NCBI RefSeq assembly: GCF_024171815.1
Contig: NZ_JAMTCJ010000004.1
Location: 124,001 to 188,000 of the forward strand
Direction: 5' to 3'
Length of the DNA: 64,000 nucleotides
Source: Williamsia maris
GTDB lineage: Bacteria > Actinomycetota > Actinomycetes > Mycobacteriales > Mycobacteriaceae
Shown here: one piece after another, positions 1 to 9,217 of the stretch
Numbering within the stretch: position 1 is the stretch's first letter
Layout of the letters: every line of letters starts with the position of its first letter
Translations under genes and position numbers: made by a program
Notes under the pieces: generated by a model
What the model was told of the DNA's origin: nothing
Database searches by the model: none
Seen by the model: the letters and a program-made list of their open reading frames with translations, nothing else

Positions 1-2
1 CC

Positions 3-308
3 GACGAGGCCACGAAGGAAGCGCTTGCTTTCTTGTTCGGCGGCGTCATCTACCAGTTCGGTGGCGGACTGCTCGGACTGCGCCCGGTCGCCCCGGGAGA
101 CGACTCGTTCACCGAGGACCGGTCCGGACTCGACCACCTGAGCTTCTCGGTGGCAGGCCTGTCGGACCTGCACGATGCGGCCGCGACCCTGGACGGGCTC
201 GGCATCGCCCACGAGGGCGTCAAGGATCTCGGCGATGCCGGCATCGCCATCCTCGAGTTCCGCGATCCCGACAACATCGCTCTGGAGATCTCCGGCCCCA
301 ACAGCTGA
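3..308 (+). CDS. VOC (glyoxalase/bleomycin-resistance) family protein, 3' part
   Basis: Open from the left edge, so the N-terminal part is missing. The visible 101 residues form the second half of a vicinal-oxygen-chelate fold. They include a G-G-L-L-G-L-R strand, the H-L-S-F-S-V strand typical of the central metal-binding region, and a C-terminal F-R-D-P-D-N-I-A-L-E-I-S segment, the standard VOC ending with its metal-ligand glutamate. The family covers glyoxalases, extradiol dioxygenases and resistance proteins, so no substrate can be named. The stop lies two bases before the ATG of the FAD-linked oxidase, which implies co-transcription with that gene and the TPP enzyme after it. Confidence 0.8.
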   Translation, partial: DEATKEALAFLFGGVIYQFGGGLLGLRPVAPGDDSFTEDRSGLDHLSFSVAGLSDLHDAAATLDGLGIAHEGVKDLGDAGIAILEFRDPDNIALEISGPNS

Positions 309-310
309 GC

Positions 311-1717
311 ATGACCACCAGCGCGCGCGTCCGGACGATCTCGGCGGAACTCGCCGAGATCGTCGGGGCGCGCGACGTGCTCCACGCCGACGACGTCGGA
401 CCGGACTACGGCCACGACGAGGCCCTGCACCTCGAACCGGTGACACCGATGGTCGTCGTGCGGCCCTCGACGGCCGAGCAGGTCGCGGCGTTGTTGCGCT
501 ACGCGGGCGAGCACGCCGTCCCGGTCACCGCACGTGGTTCCGGTACCGGACTGTCCGGCGCGGCGCGGCCACTCGCCGACGGCATGGTCATCTCGTTCGA
601 GAACATGGCCGAGATCCTCGAGATCGACGTCGACAACCAGGTCGCCGTGGTCCAGCCCGGTGTCGGGCTCGCCGCCCTCGACGAGGCCGCCGGGCGCGTC
701 GGACTCATGTACTCGGTCTATCCCGGTGAGCTCAGCGCCAGCATCGGCGGCACGGTGGGCACCAACGCCGGCGGCATGCGGGCGGTGAAGTACGGCGTCA
801 CCCGCCACAACGTCCTCGGCCTGCAGGCCGCCCTCGCGACCGGCGCGCTGATCCGGACCGGCGGCGCCATCGCCAAGGTCTCGACCGGCTACGACCTGAC
901 CCAGCTCATCATCGGCTCGGAGGGAACCCTCGCGCTCGCCACCGAGGTCACGGTGAAACTGCATCCGCGACTGGCGTATTCGGCCACCATCCTCGCTCCG
1001 TTCGCCACGGTCGACGAGGTCGTGGAGATCGTCCCGTCCGTCATCGCCACCGGCTGCGCACCGGTCGTCCTCGAATACATCGACGCGATGACGATGGCGT
1101 CGATCACCCACTCACAGGATCTGGCACTCGGGATCCCCGATGCACTCCGCGACTCCGCGCAGGCCTATCTGGTCGTCTCGCTCGAGAACCGCGACCGCGA
1201 CCGTCTCGACGGGGACATCGAGTTGCTGGGATCGCTGGTCGCAGAGCGTGGTGCGCTCGATTCGTTCGTACTCGACGGCGGATCGGCCCGCGCGTTGATC
1301 ACCGCGCGCGAGAAGGCGTTCTGGACCGCCAAGGCCGCAGGCGCCGACGACATCATCGACATGGTGGTGCCCCGCACCGCGATGCCCGTCTTCCTCACAC
1401 GATCACGGGAACTGGCGACGGCCGCAGGCGGAGTGGCCATCGGCTGCGGTCACGCCGGCGACGGCAACGTCCACCTCGCGATCTTCTGTCCCGACGCCGA
1501 GGCCCGCCGAACACTGCTGCACGACATCTTCGCTCTCGGGATGGGCATGGGCGGCGCCATCTCCGGCGAACACGGTGTGGGGCGCGCGAAGTCGGCACAT
1601 TTCGCCGAACTGACCGACCCGGAAGTGGTCGCGGTGATGCGCGAGATCAAACGAGGATTCGACCCGGCCGGGATACTCAATCCCGGCGTTCTGTTCGGCG
1701 AAGGGGAACCAGGATGA
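311..1717 (+). CDS. FAD-linked oxidase, GlcD / D-lactate dehydrogenase type
   Basis: 468 aa, a normal length for GlcD-type flavoproteins that oxidise 2-hydroxy acids such as glycolate or D-lactate. The N-terminal PCMH-type FAD domain (about residues 35-215) has the S-G-T-G-L-S-G-A loop and the S-I-G-G-T-V-G-T-N-A-G-G-M segment. The C-terminal FAD-oxidase domain carries H-A-G-D-G-N-V-H near residue 380 and G-E-H-G-V-G near residue 418, the usual substrate and metal site. The ATG follows the VOC stop after 2 nt. The 3' end overlaps the next gene by ATGA, so it is the middle gene of a VOC-oxidase-TPP operon. Product class is firm; substrate is unknown. Confidence 0.9.
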   Translation: MTTSARVRTISAELAEIVGARDVLHADDVGPDYGHDEALHLEPVTPMVVVRPSTAEQVAALLRYAGEHAVPVTARGSGTGLSGAARPLADGMVISFENMAEILEIDVDNQVAVVQPGVGLAALDEAAGRVGLMYSVYPGELSASIGGTVGTNAGGMRAVKYGVTRHNVLGLQAALATGALIRTGGAIAKVSTGYDLTQLIIGSEGTLALATEVTVKLHPRLAYSATILAPFATVDEVVEIVPSVIATGCAPVVLEYIDAMTMASITHSQDLALGIPDALRDSAQAYLVVSLENRDRDRLDGDIELLGSLVAERGALDSFVLDGGSARALITAREKAFWTAKAAGADDIIDMVVPRTAMPVFLTRSRELATAAGGVAIGCGHAGDGNVHLAIFCPDAEARRTLLHDIFALGMGMGGAISGEHGVGRAKSAHFAELTDPEVVAVMREIKRGFDPAGILNPGVLFGEGEPG

Positions 1718-3270
1718 CCAACGGCGCCAACGCGGTGATCAGCTCGCTCGTCGATTCCGGCGTGCAGGTGTGCTTCGGCAATCCCGGTACCTCGGAGATG
1801 CATTTCGTCGCCGCGCTGGACTCCGTCCCGCAGATGCGCGCGGTGCTCTGCCTGTTCGAGGGGGTCGTCACCGGCGCCGCCGACGGGTACGCCCGGGTCA
1901 CCGGCCGACCGGCAGCCACGTTGCTGCATCTCGGACCCGGGATGGCCAACGGCCTGGCGAACCTGCACAACGCCCGCCGCGCCCACACCCCGATCGTCAA
2001 CATCGTCGGCGACCACGCCACACACCACCACCGCTACGACGCGCCGCTGGAATCCGACATCGCCACCCTCGGGTCATGGCTGCAGGGCTGGACGCGGACC
2101 GCGACGTCGACCGACACCGTGGGGCAGGACGTCGCCGATGCGGTGGCCGCGTCCACCGACGGGGCCGGGCAGATCGCCACCGTCATCCTCCCCGCCGACA
2201 TCTCCTGGACCGCAGGGGGAACGGTCGGTACCGCCGTTCCCGCGGTGGCGCGCGCAGTCCCCGACGAGCAGGTGATCGCCGCGGTTGCCGACGTACTGAC
2301 CTCAGGTGCGATGACGGTGATCCTGATCGGCGCCGAGGCCACCCGTGCCGACGGCCTGCTCGCCGTCAGCCGGATCGCGAACGCCACCGGCGCAACCGTT
2401 CTCGTCGAGACGTTCCCCGCCGCACTCGACCGGGGTGCCGGGATCCCGAGCTTCGAGCGGCTCGGTTACCTCGCCGAGCAGGCCCAGGCCCAACTCGACG
2501 GGACCGAACACCTCGTCCTCATCGGGACACGCTCACCGGTGTCGTTCTTCGCCTATCCCGACAAGGCGAGCGACCTCGTGCCCGACGGCGCGCAGGTGCA
2601 CACCCTGGTCGACATCCGCGACGACGTCATCGGCGCGGTCACCGCGCTGGCCGATCGGGTCGCCGCCGAGCAGACCGCCACCCTGCAGGACCGCGTCGAG
2701 GTCGAGACACCGACCGGTGATCTGACGTTGGCGAACTGGGTCCAGGTGGTCGGTGCCGTGCTGCCGGAGAACACCATCATCTCCGACGAGGCGAACACGT
2801 CGGGTCTGATGTTGCCCACGGCGACCGCCGGTGCGCCCCGACACCAGGTGCTCACGTTGACCGGCGGCGCCATCGGCCAGGGACTGCCTGTCGCGGTCGG
2901 TGCCGCGATCGCGGCACCGGACCGTCCGGTGCTGGCACTGCAATCCGACGGCAGTGCGCTGTACACGATCTCGGCGCTGTGGACGATGGCGCGGGAGAAC
3001 CTGAACGTGACCACCATCCTGCTCAACAACAGCGCCTACGCCATCCTGCGGATGGAACTGCAACGCGTCGGCGCGCAGAGCGGCGGCGAGAAGGCCAACT
3101 CGCTGCTCGACCTGTCGCACCCCGACATGGACTTCGTCGCCATCTCCACCGGGTTCGGTGTCCCGGCCGTGCGGGTCACCACCGCCGAGGACCTCGCCAC
3201 CGAACTGAGGAACGCCTTCGCCGAGGACGGACCGCACCTCATCGAGGCGATCGTCCCGCCCCTGATGTGA
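1714..3270 (+). CDS. Thiamine-diphosphate enzyme, acetolactate synthase large-subunit / benzoylformate decarboxylase-like
   Basis: 518 aa with the three-domain layout of TPP-dependent decarboxylases and synthases. The catalytic glutamate is in F-E-G-V-V-T-G-A-A-D-G-Y-A-R near residue 49. The TPP/Mg motif runs from Q-S-D-G-S near 411 to the N-N pair near 437. It is shorter than biosynthetic IlvB and there is no small-subunit gene nearby, which argues against a housekeeping role in branched-chain synthesis. Coupling through ATGA to a 2-hydroxy-acid oxidase suggests a linked 2-keto-acid pathway: oxidation to the keto acid, then decarboxylation or carboligation. That is inference. Databases usually label such proteins acetolactate synthase large subunit. 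Confidence 0.85.
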   Translation: MTNGANAVISSLVDSGVQVCFGNPGTSEMHFVAALDSVPQMRAVLCLFEGVVTGAADGYARVTGRPAATLLHLGPGMANGLANLHNARRAHTPIVNIVGDHATHHHRYDAPLESDIATLGSWLQGWTRTATSTDTVGQDVADAVAASTDGAGQIATVILPADISWTAGGTVGTAVPAVARAVPDEQVIAAVADVLTSGAMTVILIGAEATRADGLLAVSRIANATGATVLVETFPAALDRGAGIPSFERLGYLAEQAQAQLDGTEHLVLIGTRSPVSFFAYPDKASDLVPDGAQVHTLVDIRDDVIGAVTALADRVAAEQTATLQDRVEVETPTGDLTLANWVQVVGAVLPENTIISDEANTSGLMLPTATAGAPRHQVLTLTGGAIGQGLPVAVGAAIAAPDRPVLALQSDGSALYTISALWTMARENLNVTTILLNNSAYAILRMELQRVGAQSGGEKANSLLDLSHPDMDFVAISTGFGVPAVRVTTAEDLATELRNAFAEDGPHLIEAIVPPLM

Positions 3271-3282
3271 CCGCGACCGCGA

Positions 3283-3306
3283 CCGACCTGCGCGAGCGCG
3301 GGTCGG
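3283..3306. terminator. Possible bidirectional hairpin between convergent genes
   Basis: CCGACC at 3283-3288 pairs with GGTCGG at 3301-3306 across a 12-nt GC-rich loop. It lies in the 54-nt gap between the convergent TPP-enzyme and acyl-CoA dehydrogenase genes. No T-tract follows on either strand, so it is at best a weak terminator. Confidence 0.3.
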
Positions 3307-3324
3307 CCGACGACGTGCTGCGGG

Positions 3325-4530
3325 TCAGACGAAGGCGCTGAACCCGGTGACGCCGCGCCCCACGATCAGGTTGTTCATCTGCGAGGTGCCCTCGTAGGAG
3401 TAGAGCGCCTCGGCGTCGACGAAGTACCGGATGACGTCGTAATCGAGCAGGATCCCGTTGCCGCCCAGGATCTCTCGGGCCCAACCGACGACCTCGCGCA
3501 GCCGTGTCGTGCAGTAGGTCTTGCACAGCGCTGCGTGCTCGTCGCGGTAGATGCCCTGATCCTGCAGCTGTGAGACCTGCATCGCCAGACCCAGACACGC
3601 GGTGACGTTGCCGGCCATGCGGGCGATGAGGTCGGAGATCAGCTGGAACGACGCGATGGGCTTGCCGAACTGCTCACGCTCCTGCGCGTAGGCCACCGCC
3701 TTCTCGTAGGCGCCGATCATCACGCCGACGGCGCTCCACGCCACCCCGCCGCGGGTGAGCCGCAGGACCTTGCCGGTGTCGGCGAACGAGTTCGCGTTCT
3801 CCAGCTTGTTGGCGCCGGGCACACGGCAGTCCTCGAAGTAGAGGTCGGCGTTCTCGACGGCACGCAGCGAGTACTTGTGTTCGATCTTCTCCGCCCGGAA
3901 CCCCTCGAAGTCCTTCTCCACGACGAAACCCTTGACCTCGCCGTCTTCTTCGTCCTTGGCGTAGACGATCACGAGGTCGGCGAAGGTGGCGTTGCCGATC
4001 CACCGCTTGCTGCCGTTGAGGATCCAGTCGTCGCCGTCACGACGGGCGGTGGTCGACAGTCCGCCGGCGACGTCGGAACCGCCGTCGGGTTCGGAGAGTC
4101 CGAACGCCCCGACGAGTTCCATGCGGCGCATCGCCGGGAGCCAGCGATCGCGCTGCTCGGCCGAACCGAGGATCGAGATGCTGCTCATCGCGAGGCCACT
4201 GTGCACACCGAACATCGTCCCGGTGGACGGGTCGACCCGCGCGAACTCCAGACCGAGCCAGCCGGTGAGCACCTTGCGGTGCGGTTTGCGTCCGTCGAAC
4301 TCGTACCCGAGTCCGACGATGTCGAGCTCGGCCAGACGCGGCAGCAGATGCCGCGGCGACTCGCCCTTCTCCCAGAACTCGTTCGCCCGCGGCGCGACCT
4401 CCTCGGCGAGGAAGCGTCGCACCCGGAGGATGATCTCGTTCTCCTCGTCGGTCAGCGCGGCCTGGTAGCCGAACAGGTCGGATGCCAGGTAGCTGGGGGA
4501 CAGCGGTTCCATCGGTTCATGCGAGCTCAT
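3325..4530 (-). CDS. Acyl-CoA dehydrogenase
   Basis: 401 aa flavoprotein catalysing alpha,beta-dehydrogenation of an acyl-CoA. It has the FAD/substrate motif G-L-S-E-P-D-G-G-S-D near residue 143, the R-E-Q-F-G-K-P-I helix, and a C-terminal Y-S-Y-E-G-T segment in which the glutamate near residue 379 is the likely catalytic base, as in glutaryl-CoA-type enzymes. The ATG at 4530 follows a good GGAGAGG site. The frame stays open far upstream, but that extension is antisense to the next gene. The gene is divergent from a second acyl-CoA dehydrogenase 168 bp away, so the two may share regulation. The exact acyl substrate cannot be read from sequence. Confidence 0.9.
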   Translation of the reverse strand: MSSHEPMEPLSPSYLASDLFGYQAALTDEENEIILRVRRFLAEEVAPRANEFWEKGESPRHLLPRLAELDIVGLGYEFDGRKPHRKVLTGWLGLEFARVDPSTGTMFGVHSGLAMSSISILGSAEQRDRWLPAMRRMELVGAFGLSEPDGGSDVAGGLSTTARRDGDDWILNGSKRWIGNATFADLVIVYAKDEEDGEVKGFVVEKDFEGFRAEKIEHKYSLRAVENADLYFEDCRVPGANKLENANSFADTGKVLRLTRGGVAWSAVGVMIGAYEKAVAYAQEREQFGKPIASFQLISDLIARMAGNVTACLGLAMQVSQLQDQGIYRDEHAALCKTYCTTRLREVVGWAREILGGNGILLDYDVIRYFVDAEALYSYEGTSQMNNLIVGRGVTGFSAFV

Positions 4531-4698
4531 CGGTGAGTCCTCTCCGCGGGCGGGCGGGCCGCATTCGCGATGTCTGCACGTGTCTACGGCTCCATTGACG
4601 ATCGTAATGGGGCGGCCGGTCGGAACCGGGTGGACTGCGTGGTTACATCGACCGTGCGTCGGTCGCCGGGCCGGGCGCCGAACACCGAGGAGCTGGTT

Positions 4699-5838
4699 GT
4701 GGCCGTTGACCGATTGTTGCCCACCGACGAGGCTCGCGAGCTGATCCAGCTGACCCGTGACATCGCCGCCAAGACGCTCGACCCGATCGTCGACGACCAC
4801 GAGAAGCGGGAGCAGTACCCCGACGGCGTGTTCGCGACCCTCGGCGAGGCGGGGCTGCTGAGCCTGCCGTATCCCGAGGAGTGGGGCGGCGGTGGCCAGC
4901 CCTACGAGGTGTACCTCCAGGTGCTCGAGGAGCTCGCCGCATCGTGGGCCGCCGTCGCGGTCGCGGCGAGCGTGCACGGGCTCGCCTGCTACCCGGTGAG
5001 TGCCTTCGGCACTGACGAGCAGAAGTCGCGGTGGCTGCCCGACATGCTCGGCGGCGCCACCATCGGCGCCTACAGCCTGTCCGAACCGCAGGCGGGCTCC
5101 GACGCCGCTGCGCTGACGTGTCGGGCCGTCGCCGAAGGGGACCACTACGTCGTCGACGGCGCCAAGGCCTGGATCACCCACGGCGGCGTCGCCGACTTCT
5201 ACAACCTCTTCGCGCGCACCGGCGAGGGGTCCAAGGGCATCTCCTGCTTCCTCGTCGACAAGGACACACCGAACCTGACGTTCGGCAAGCCCGAGGAGAA
5301 GATGGGCCTGCACGCGATCCCCACCACCTCCGCGCACTACGACGGCGCGCACGTCGACGCCGATCGGCTCATCGGCGCCGAGGGACAGGGGCTGCAGATC
5401 GCGTTCTCGGCACTGGACTCGGGGCGTCTCGGGATCGCCGCGGTCGCCGTCGGGATCGCGCAGGCCGCTCTCGACGACGCCGTCGCCTACGCGCAGGAAC
5501 GCTCCACGTTCGGCCGCAAGATCATCGACCACCAGGGGCTGGGATTCGTGCTCGCGGACATGGCCGCGGCCGTCGACTCCGCACGCGCGACCTACCTCGA
5601 CGCCGCCCGCAGGCGGGACGCCGGCCTGCCCTACTCGCGGAACGCGTCCGTCGCGAAACTGATCGCGACCGATGCCGCGATGAAGGTGACCACCGACGCC
5701 GTTCAGGTCTTCGGTGGCTACGGGTACACCAGGGACTTCCGGGTGGAGCGCTACATGCGCGATGCCAAGGTCACCCAGATCTTCGAGGGGACCAATCAGA
5801 TCCAGCGACTCGTCATCAGCCGATCGCTGGCCGGTTGA
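4699..5838 (+). CDS. Acyl-CoA dehydrogenase
   Basis: 379 aa. The GTG start at 4699 is chosen because GAGGAG sits about 8 nt upstream and the protein then begins in the usual short N-terminal helix; the frame is open further upstream without a better start. It shows S-L-S-E-P-Q-A-G-S-D near residue 126 and the short/medium-chain signature R-D-A-K-V-T-Q-I-F-E-G-T, whose glutamate near 362 is the catalytic base. Only a few bases separate it from the following hydrolase gene, so the two are probably one transcript. It is distinct in sequence from the divergent dehydrogenase on its left. Confidence 0.9.
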   Translation: MAVDRLLPTDEARELIQLTRDIAAKTLDPIVDDHEKREQYPDGVFATLGEAGLLSLPYPEEWGGGGQPYEVYLQVLEELAASWAAVAVAASVHGLACYPVSAFGTDEQKSRWLPDMLGGATIGAYSLSEPQAGSDAAALTCRAVAEGDHYVVDGAKAWITHGGVADFYNLFARTGEGSKGISCFLVDKDTPNLTFGKPEEKMGLHAIPTTSAHYDGAHVDADRLIGAEGQGLQIAFSALDSGRLGIAAVAVGIAQAALDDAVAYAQERSTFGRKIIDHQGLGFVLADMAAAVDSARATYLDAARRRDAGLPYSRNASVAKLIATDAAMKVTTDAVQVFGGYGYTRDFRVERYMRDAKVTQIFEGTNQIQRLVISRSLAG

Positions 5839-5842
5839 GGAG

Positions 5843-6733
5843 ATGAGCATCCAGATGCGGTTGGTCGCAGGTGTCATGCGGCTGACCCGCAAACGACAGA
5901 TGTCGACACCCGCCCGCGCGCAGCGACGCATCCACGCGCCGAAGGGCTCGGCCGAGCCGACGGCGGCGATCCGCAGCCGGCACACCGTCACGCAGTATCG
6001 GGAATCGGGCTTCGACGTGCACCGCGTCGTCCCGAAGGACGGCCGATGGACGAGGTCGGTGCTGTACCTGCACGGCGGCGCCTACATCGCCGAGATCGCA
6101 CCCCAGCACTACGGCTTCATCAGCAGGCTCGTCGATGCCGGGATCCGCGTCGACGTCCCGATCTACGGACTCGCGCCGCACCACACCGCGGTGCAGGCAT
6201 ACGACCTCATCGCATCGGTGTACCGGCGGTTGCTCGCCGACACCGACCCCGTCCAGATCACCGTGATGGGCGATTCGGCGGGCGCCGGGCTCGCGCTGGG
6301 TTTCGTACAGCAATCACCGGATCTCGGTCTGCCCCTGCCGGGACATGTCGTGCTCGTGTCGCCGTGGCTCGACGCGACGCTGTCGAACCCGGAGGTGGTC
6401 GCGGTCGAGAGACGAGACCCGTGGCTCAGCTCCGTCGGGCTGCGGGAGGCGGCACGCGTGTGGGCCGGCGACCTACCGCTCGACGACCCGCGGGTCAGTC
6501 CCATCCGCGGTTCGACGAGGGGGCTACCGCCGGTCGACATCTGGTGCGGCACCCGGGATCTGTTCCTCCCCGATGTACTGGCTCTGACGCGCGACATCCT
6601 CGACGGCGGGGGACGGGCGCGACTGACGCAGTGCGCGGGCGCCATTCACGTCTACCCGGTTCTGCCGACCCCCGAGGGCAGGACCGCGACCCGCGAGATC
6701 GTGGCGTCGGTCGTCGGCCCGAGCCGGCGCTGA
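5843..6733 (+). CDS. Alpha/beta hydrolase, hormone-sensitive-lipase-like esterase
   Basis: 296 aa. The oxyanion-hole motif H-G-G-A-Y starts near residue 77 and the nucleophile elbow G-D-S-A-G places Ser near 145. A G-A-I-H-V-Y-P segment near the C-terminus supplies the likely catalytic histidine. This is the layout of the HSL / steryl-acetyl-hydrolase esterases common in mycolata. ATG at 5843 follows GAGGAG that overlaps the end of the acyl-CoA dehydrogenase gene, so it is translationally close to it. It may remove an ester from an intermediate handled by the dehydrogenases, but that is conjecture. Confidence 0.85.
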   Translation: MSIQMRLVAGVMRLTRKRQMSTPARAQRRIHAPKGSAEPTAAIRSRHTVTQYRESGFDVHRVVPKDGRWTRSVLYLHGGAYIAEIAPQHYGFISRLVDAGIRVDVPIYGLAPHHTAVQAYDLIASVYRRLLADTDPVQITVMGDSAGAGLALGFVQQSPDLGLPLPGHVVLVSPWLDATLSNPEVVAVERRDPWLSSVGLREAARVWAGDLPLDDPRVSPIRGSTRGLPPVDIWCGTRDLFLPDVLALTRDILDGGGRARLTQCAGAIHVYPVLPTPEGRTATREIVASVVGPSRR

Positions 6734-6744
6734 GTGCGGTGTGG

Positions 6745-7203
6745 TCAGAGGGCGGACAGGTCCGGTACGCCGGCCATGCACTCGATGCGCACGCCGTCGG
6801 GGTCGGTGAGGTAGACCGCGCCGGTGACCGTGCCGCCGGCGCCCTCCATCCTCGAGACGGTGTGTCGCTGAGCGGTTCCGCCGTGCTGCTCCGCGAGTTC
6901 CCACAGGTCGTCGATCGCCTCCACGCGGAAGGCGAGGTGCGTGAACCCGAACTGATTCATCGGTCGCCGTTCGCGATCCCCGGTCCCCGCGGGTTCGGTC
7001 CACCGCACCAGTTCCAGCCGCATGTCGGGACGCGCGAGCATCCGTGAGGTGAACTGGCCGTCGATCTCCATCGTCGCGGCGAACTCGGGGCCGAGATCCA
7101 TGGTGAACAGCTCGCGGAAGCCGAGCACGTTCACGTAGAACGCCGTCGAGCGGTCGAGATCGGAACAGCAGATCCCGATGTGTGACCACGACTGGATCGC
7201 CAT
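6745..7203 (-). CDS. VOC family protein
   Basis: 152 aa, a complete two-module VOC fold. The first module begins W-S-H-I-G-I-C-C-S-D-L-D-R-S-T-A-F-Y, with a metal-ligand histidine. The second module has F-T-H-L-A-F-R-V and ends D-P-D-G-V-R-I-E-C-M, supplying the second histidine and the glutamate. Function may be glyoxalase, dioxygenase or isomerase. It is convergent with the esterase gene (11 bp apart) and divergent from the flavin-binding protein to its right. Confidence 0.88.
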   Translation of the reverse strand: MAIQSWSHIGICCSDLDRSTAFYVNVLGFRELFTMDLGPEFAATMEIDGQFTSRMLARPDMRLELVRWTEPAGTGDRERRPMNQFGFTHLAFRVEAIDDLWELAEQHGGTAQRHTVSRMEGAGGTVTGAVYLTDPDGVRIECMAGVPDLSAL

Positions 7204-7339
7204 GTCATCCGCCTCTCGCAGCTGGGAACACCCCGACGTATGTGTCTATCACCGCGGCGGAGTCGACCGGGTACCTTTCGGTGAGCAGGTGCTCCGCGAG
7301 GTGTCGGTTCGCGGGTGATCGACGGGAAAGCGGGTGGTG

Positions 7340-7975
7340 ATGTCGAATCGCTATGCACGCCTGATGTTCGGGCGCAGCGCGCTCGAACGTCAGCAGGCCG
7401 ATGGCAGCTATTCGGTGTACGGGGCCACCACCGAACGCGACGACGACGGCCCGGACCATCTCGACGAACGGGAGATCGCGCTGCTGGGCAGCGTGTTCCA
7501 GTTCCACCTCGCGACGGTCACGGCCGGTGGGCACCCCTACATCCAGTACCGCAGCGGCCCACGCGGGTTCCTGCACCATCTGGGTGACAACACGATCGGC
7601 TTCGCCGACTTCCACGGCAACGCCCAGTTCGTGTCGGTGGGCAACATCGACGACAACGGCCGGGTCGCGATGTTCGTGGCCGACTACCCCCGCAAGATCC
7701 GTCTCAAGCTGTTCGGTCGCGCCACCGTCGTCGACGCCGCGGACGACCCCGATCTGCTGGCGCGGCTCGTGACCGTCGGCGACACCCGGATCGCGGCGCG
7801 CGCCGAGCGCAGCATCGTGATCACGATCGAGGCGTTCGACTGGAACTGTTCGCGCAGCCTGGTCCCGCAGTACGACCGCGACTACGTGCGCGCCCTCAAC
7901 CGGGCGCACTCCGCCGAGACCGAGGAGCTCCGCACCCGCATCGCCGACCTGGAACGCCTGGTCACCGGGTCCTGA
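7340..7975 (+). CDS. Pyridoxamine 5'-phosphate oxidase family protein (split-barrel FMN-binding fold)
   Basis: 211 aa. It has the split-barrel pattern: an F-H-L-A-T-V-T strand, Y-I-Q-Y-R, a central F-A-D-F-H-G-N-A-Q-F segment and K-I-R-L-K-L-F-G-R-A, as in PNPOx-like flavin reductases and deazaflavin enzymes. An in-frame GTG at 7334 is an alternative start; the ATG at 7340 has the better purine-rich spacing. The 3' end overlaps the convergent PucR-type regulator gene by 14 nt. Cofactor (FMN or F420) and substrate cannot be decided here. Confidence 0.82.
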   Translation: MSNRYARLMFGRSALERQQADGSYSVYGATTERDDDGPDHLDEREIALLGSVFQFHLATVTAGGHPYIQYRSGPRGFLHHLGDNTIGFADFHGNAQFVSVGNIDDNGRVAMFVADYPRKIRLKLFGRATVVDAADDPDLLARLVTVGDTRIAARAERSIVITIEAFDWNCSRSLVPQYDRDYVRALNRAHSAETEELRTRIADLERLVTGS

Positions 7976-9176
7976 TCGGACCGGCCAGCTGCTGCAGCTG
8001 GATGGCCGTGTCCAGGGCGAGGCGATGCCACGCGTGTCGCGGATCGCGGCCGGTCAGCTCCTGGGCGCGACGTAGTCGGTACCGCAGCGTCTGCGGGTGC
8101 ACGTGCAGCTCCGCGGCGGCCGCCGTGGCCGTACCGGTCGAGATGAACGCACGCAGACCGTCGAGCAGGTGGGTGTTCGACGGATCGCGCAGCGGGCCGA
8201 GCACGGAGGAGACGACCGCGTCGGTGTCGGCGGTCGCACGCGCCGTCAACAGGACGAGCAGCTGGCAGTCTCCGTCGTCGAGGAGCGTTCGATCGGCGAA
8301 GGCGTGCCCGGGAGCGGTGTCGAGTCCGTCGCAGGCCAGCCGATAGGCGGCGGCGACGTCGGCGATGGGTCGTCCCGACATCAGGCATCCGTGTAGATCC
8401 AGTGCCGCACAGACGGTGTCGAGTGCGACCCGATCGACCGTCGTCGGCAGCAGCACGATCCCCCGGGTGCCGCGCCGGGTGCGCAGGTGGGTTCGTGGGG
8501 TGCGGTCGGACCGGTCGGTGTGTGGTGTCGCCCCGAGGGCTCGCAGGATCGTGTCGAGGTCATGTTCGGACACCGGACGCGTGGGATCGGTGGGGTCGAC
8601 GATCAGCAGCCGCGGACGCCCGGCGAGGGCGAGTTCCAATTGCCGACTGCGGTCGGCGATCGCGCCGGACGAGTTCTGCCGACCGGCCACCAGGTCGTCG
8701 AGGAACGCGGCCTGTGCCTGCCCGCGGTCGGAGGTCAGACGATCGCGGTACGCGGTGTACGCGTCGATGATCGCCTCGGAGACCGCGTCGAGGGTGCGCA
8801 GCACCATCAGACTGAGATCGGCGACGTCGGCCGGTTCGAGGTCGTCGAGATGGTGATCGACGACGTGCCGCACGAACACGTCGGACGCGACGCGGTAGGC
8901 ACGGAGGATGTCGGTCAGCGGACGACCGTCGGCGGCGCGAGCGGTGCCGATCGCCCGGAACGCGAGTCGGTCCCGCTCGATGTCGCTGTCGTCGATCCAC
9001 AGGTCGAGCAACCGGCGCAGGGACCGGGCCGCGATGTGTTCGACCTCGTCGAGCTGTGGGCCTCGCAGATCGCGGTAGGCGGGAACCGCCGCACGGATTG
9101 CCTCGACCGACCGGGTGACGATGGCGGGCAGTTCGTCGTGTAGTCGGGTGACGGTGCGTTCGCGCCCGCTGCTCAT
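7962..9176 (-). CDS. PucR/CdaR-family transcriptional regulator
   Basis: 404 aa. The first 150 residues form a helical sensor region of the type found in actinobacterial PucR-like regulators. The C-terminal HTH (about residues 345-395) has the typical T-A-A-A-A-E-L-H-V-H-P-Q-T-L-R-Y-R-L-R-R pattern of the PucR C-terminal domain. The gene is divergent from a KstD-like flavoprotein with a 127-bp gap holding a strong palindrome, so it probably controls that gene and itself. Confidence 0.87.
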   Translation of the reverse strand: MSSGRERTVTRLHDELPAIVTRSVEAIRAAVPAYRDLRGPQLDEVEHIAARSLRRLLDLWIDDSDIERDRLAFRAIGTARAADGRPLTDILRAYRVASDVFVRHVVDHHLDDLEPADVADLSLMVLRTLDAVSEAIIDAYTAYRDRLTSDRGQAQAAFLDDLVAGRQNSSGAIADRSRQLELALAGRPRLLIVDPTDPTRPVSEHDLDTILRALGATPHTDRSDRTPRTHLRTRRGTRGIVLLPTTVDRVALDTVCAALDLHGCLMSGRPIADVAAAYRLACDGLDTAPGHAFADRTLLDDGDCQLLVLLTARATADTDAVVSSVLGPLRDPSNTHLLDGLRAFISTGTATAAAAELHVHPQTLRYRLRRAQELTGRDPRHAWHRLALDTAIQLQQLAGPIRTR

Positions 9177-9188
9177 CGACGTATCCGT

Positions 9189-9217
9189 TCCGGTTTGTCA
9201 TCCGGTGACAAACCGGA
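9189..9217. promoter_or_regulatory. Palindromic operator candidate, PucR / flavoprotein divergent promoter
   Basis: Perfect 12-bp arms, TCCGGTTTGTCA at 9189-9200 and TGACAAACCGGA at 9206-9217, separated by TCCGG. The element starts 12 bp upstream of the PucR-type start codon and lies in its divergent gap with the flavoprotein gene. A further TTGTCATCC half-like copy of the left arm and spacer occurs at 9249-9257, 54 bp from the first copy. Binding by the adjacent PucR protein is inference from position. Confidence 0.7.

Noticed and set aside
50-1111. Minus-strand open frame opposite the VOC and FAD-oxidase genes
   Set aside because: Shadow of high-GC coding DNA; low-complexity protein and no start signal.
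4531-5991. Upstream extension of the first acyl-CoA dehydrogenase reading frame
   Set aside because: It is antisense to the second acyl-CoA dehydrogenase and lacks any family pattern; a good ribosome site precedes the ATG at 4530.
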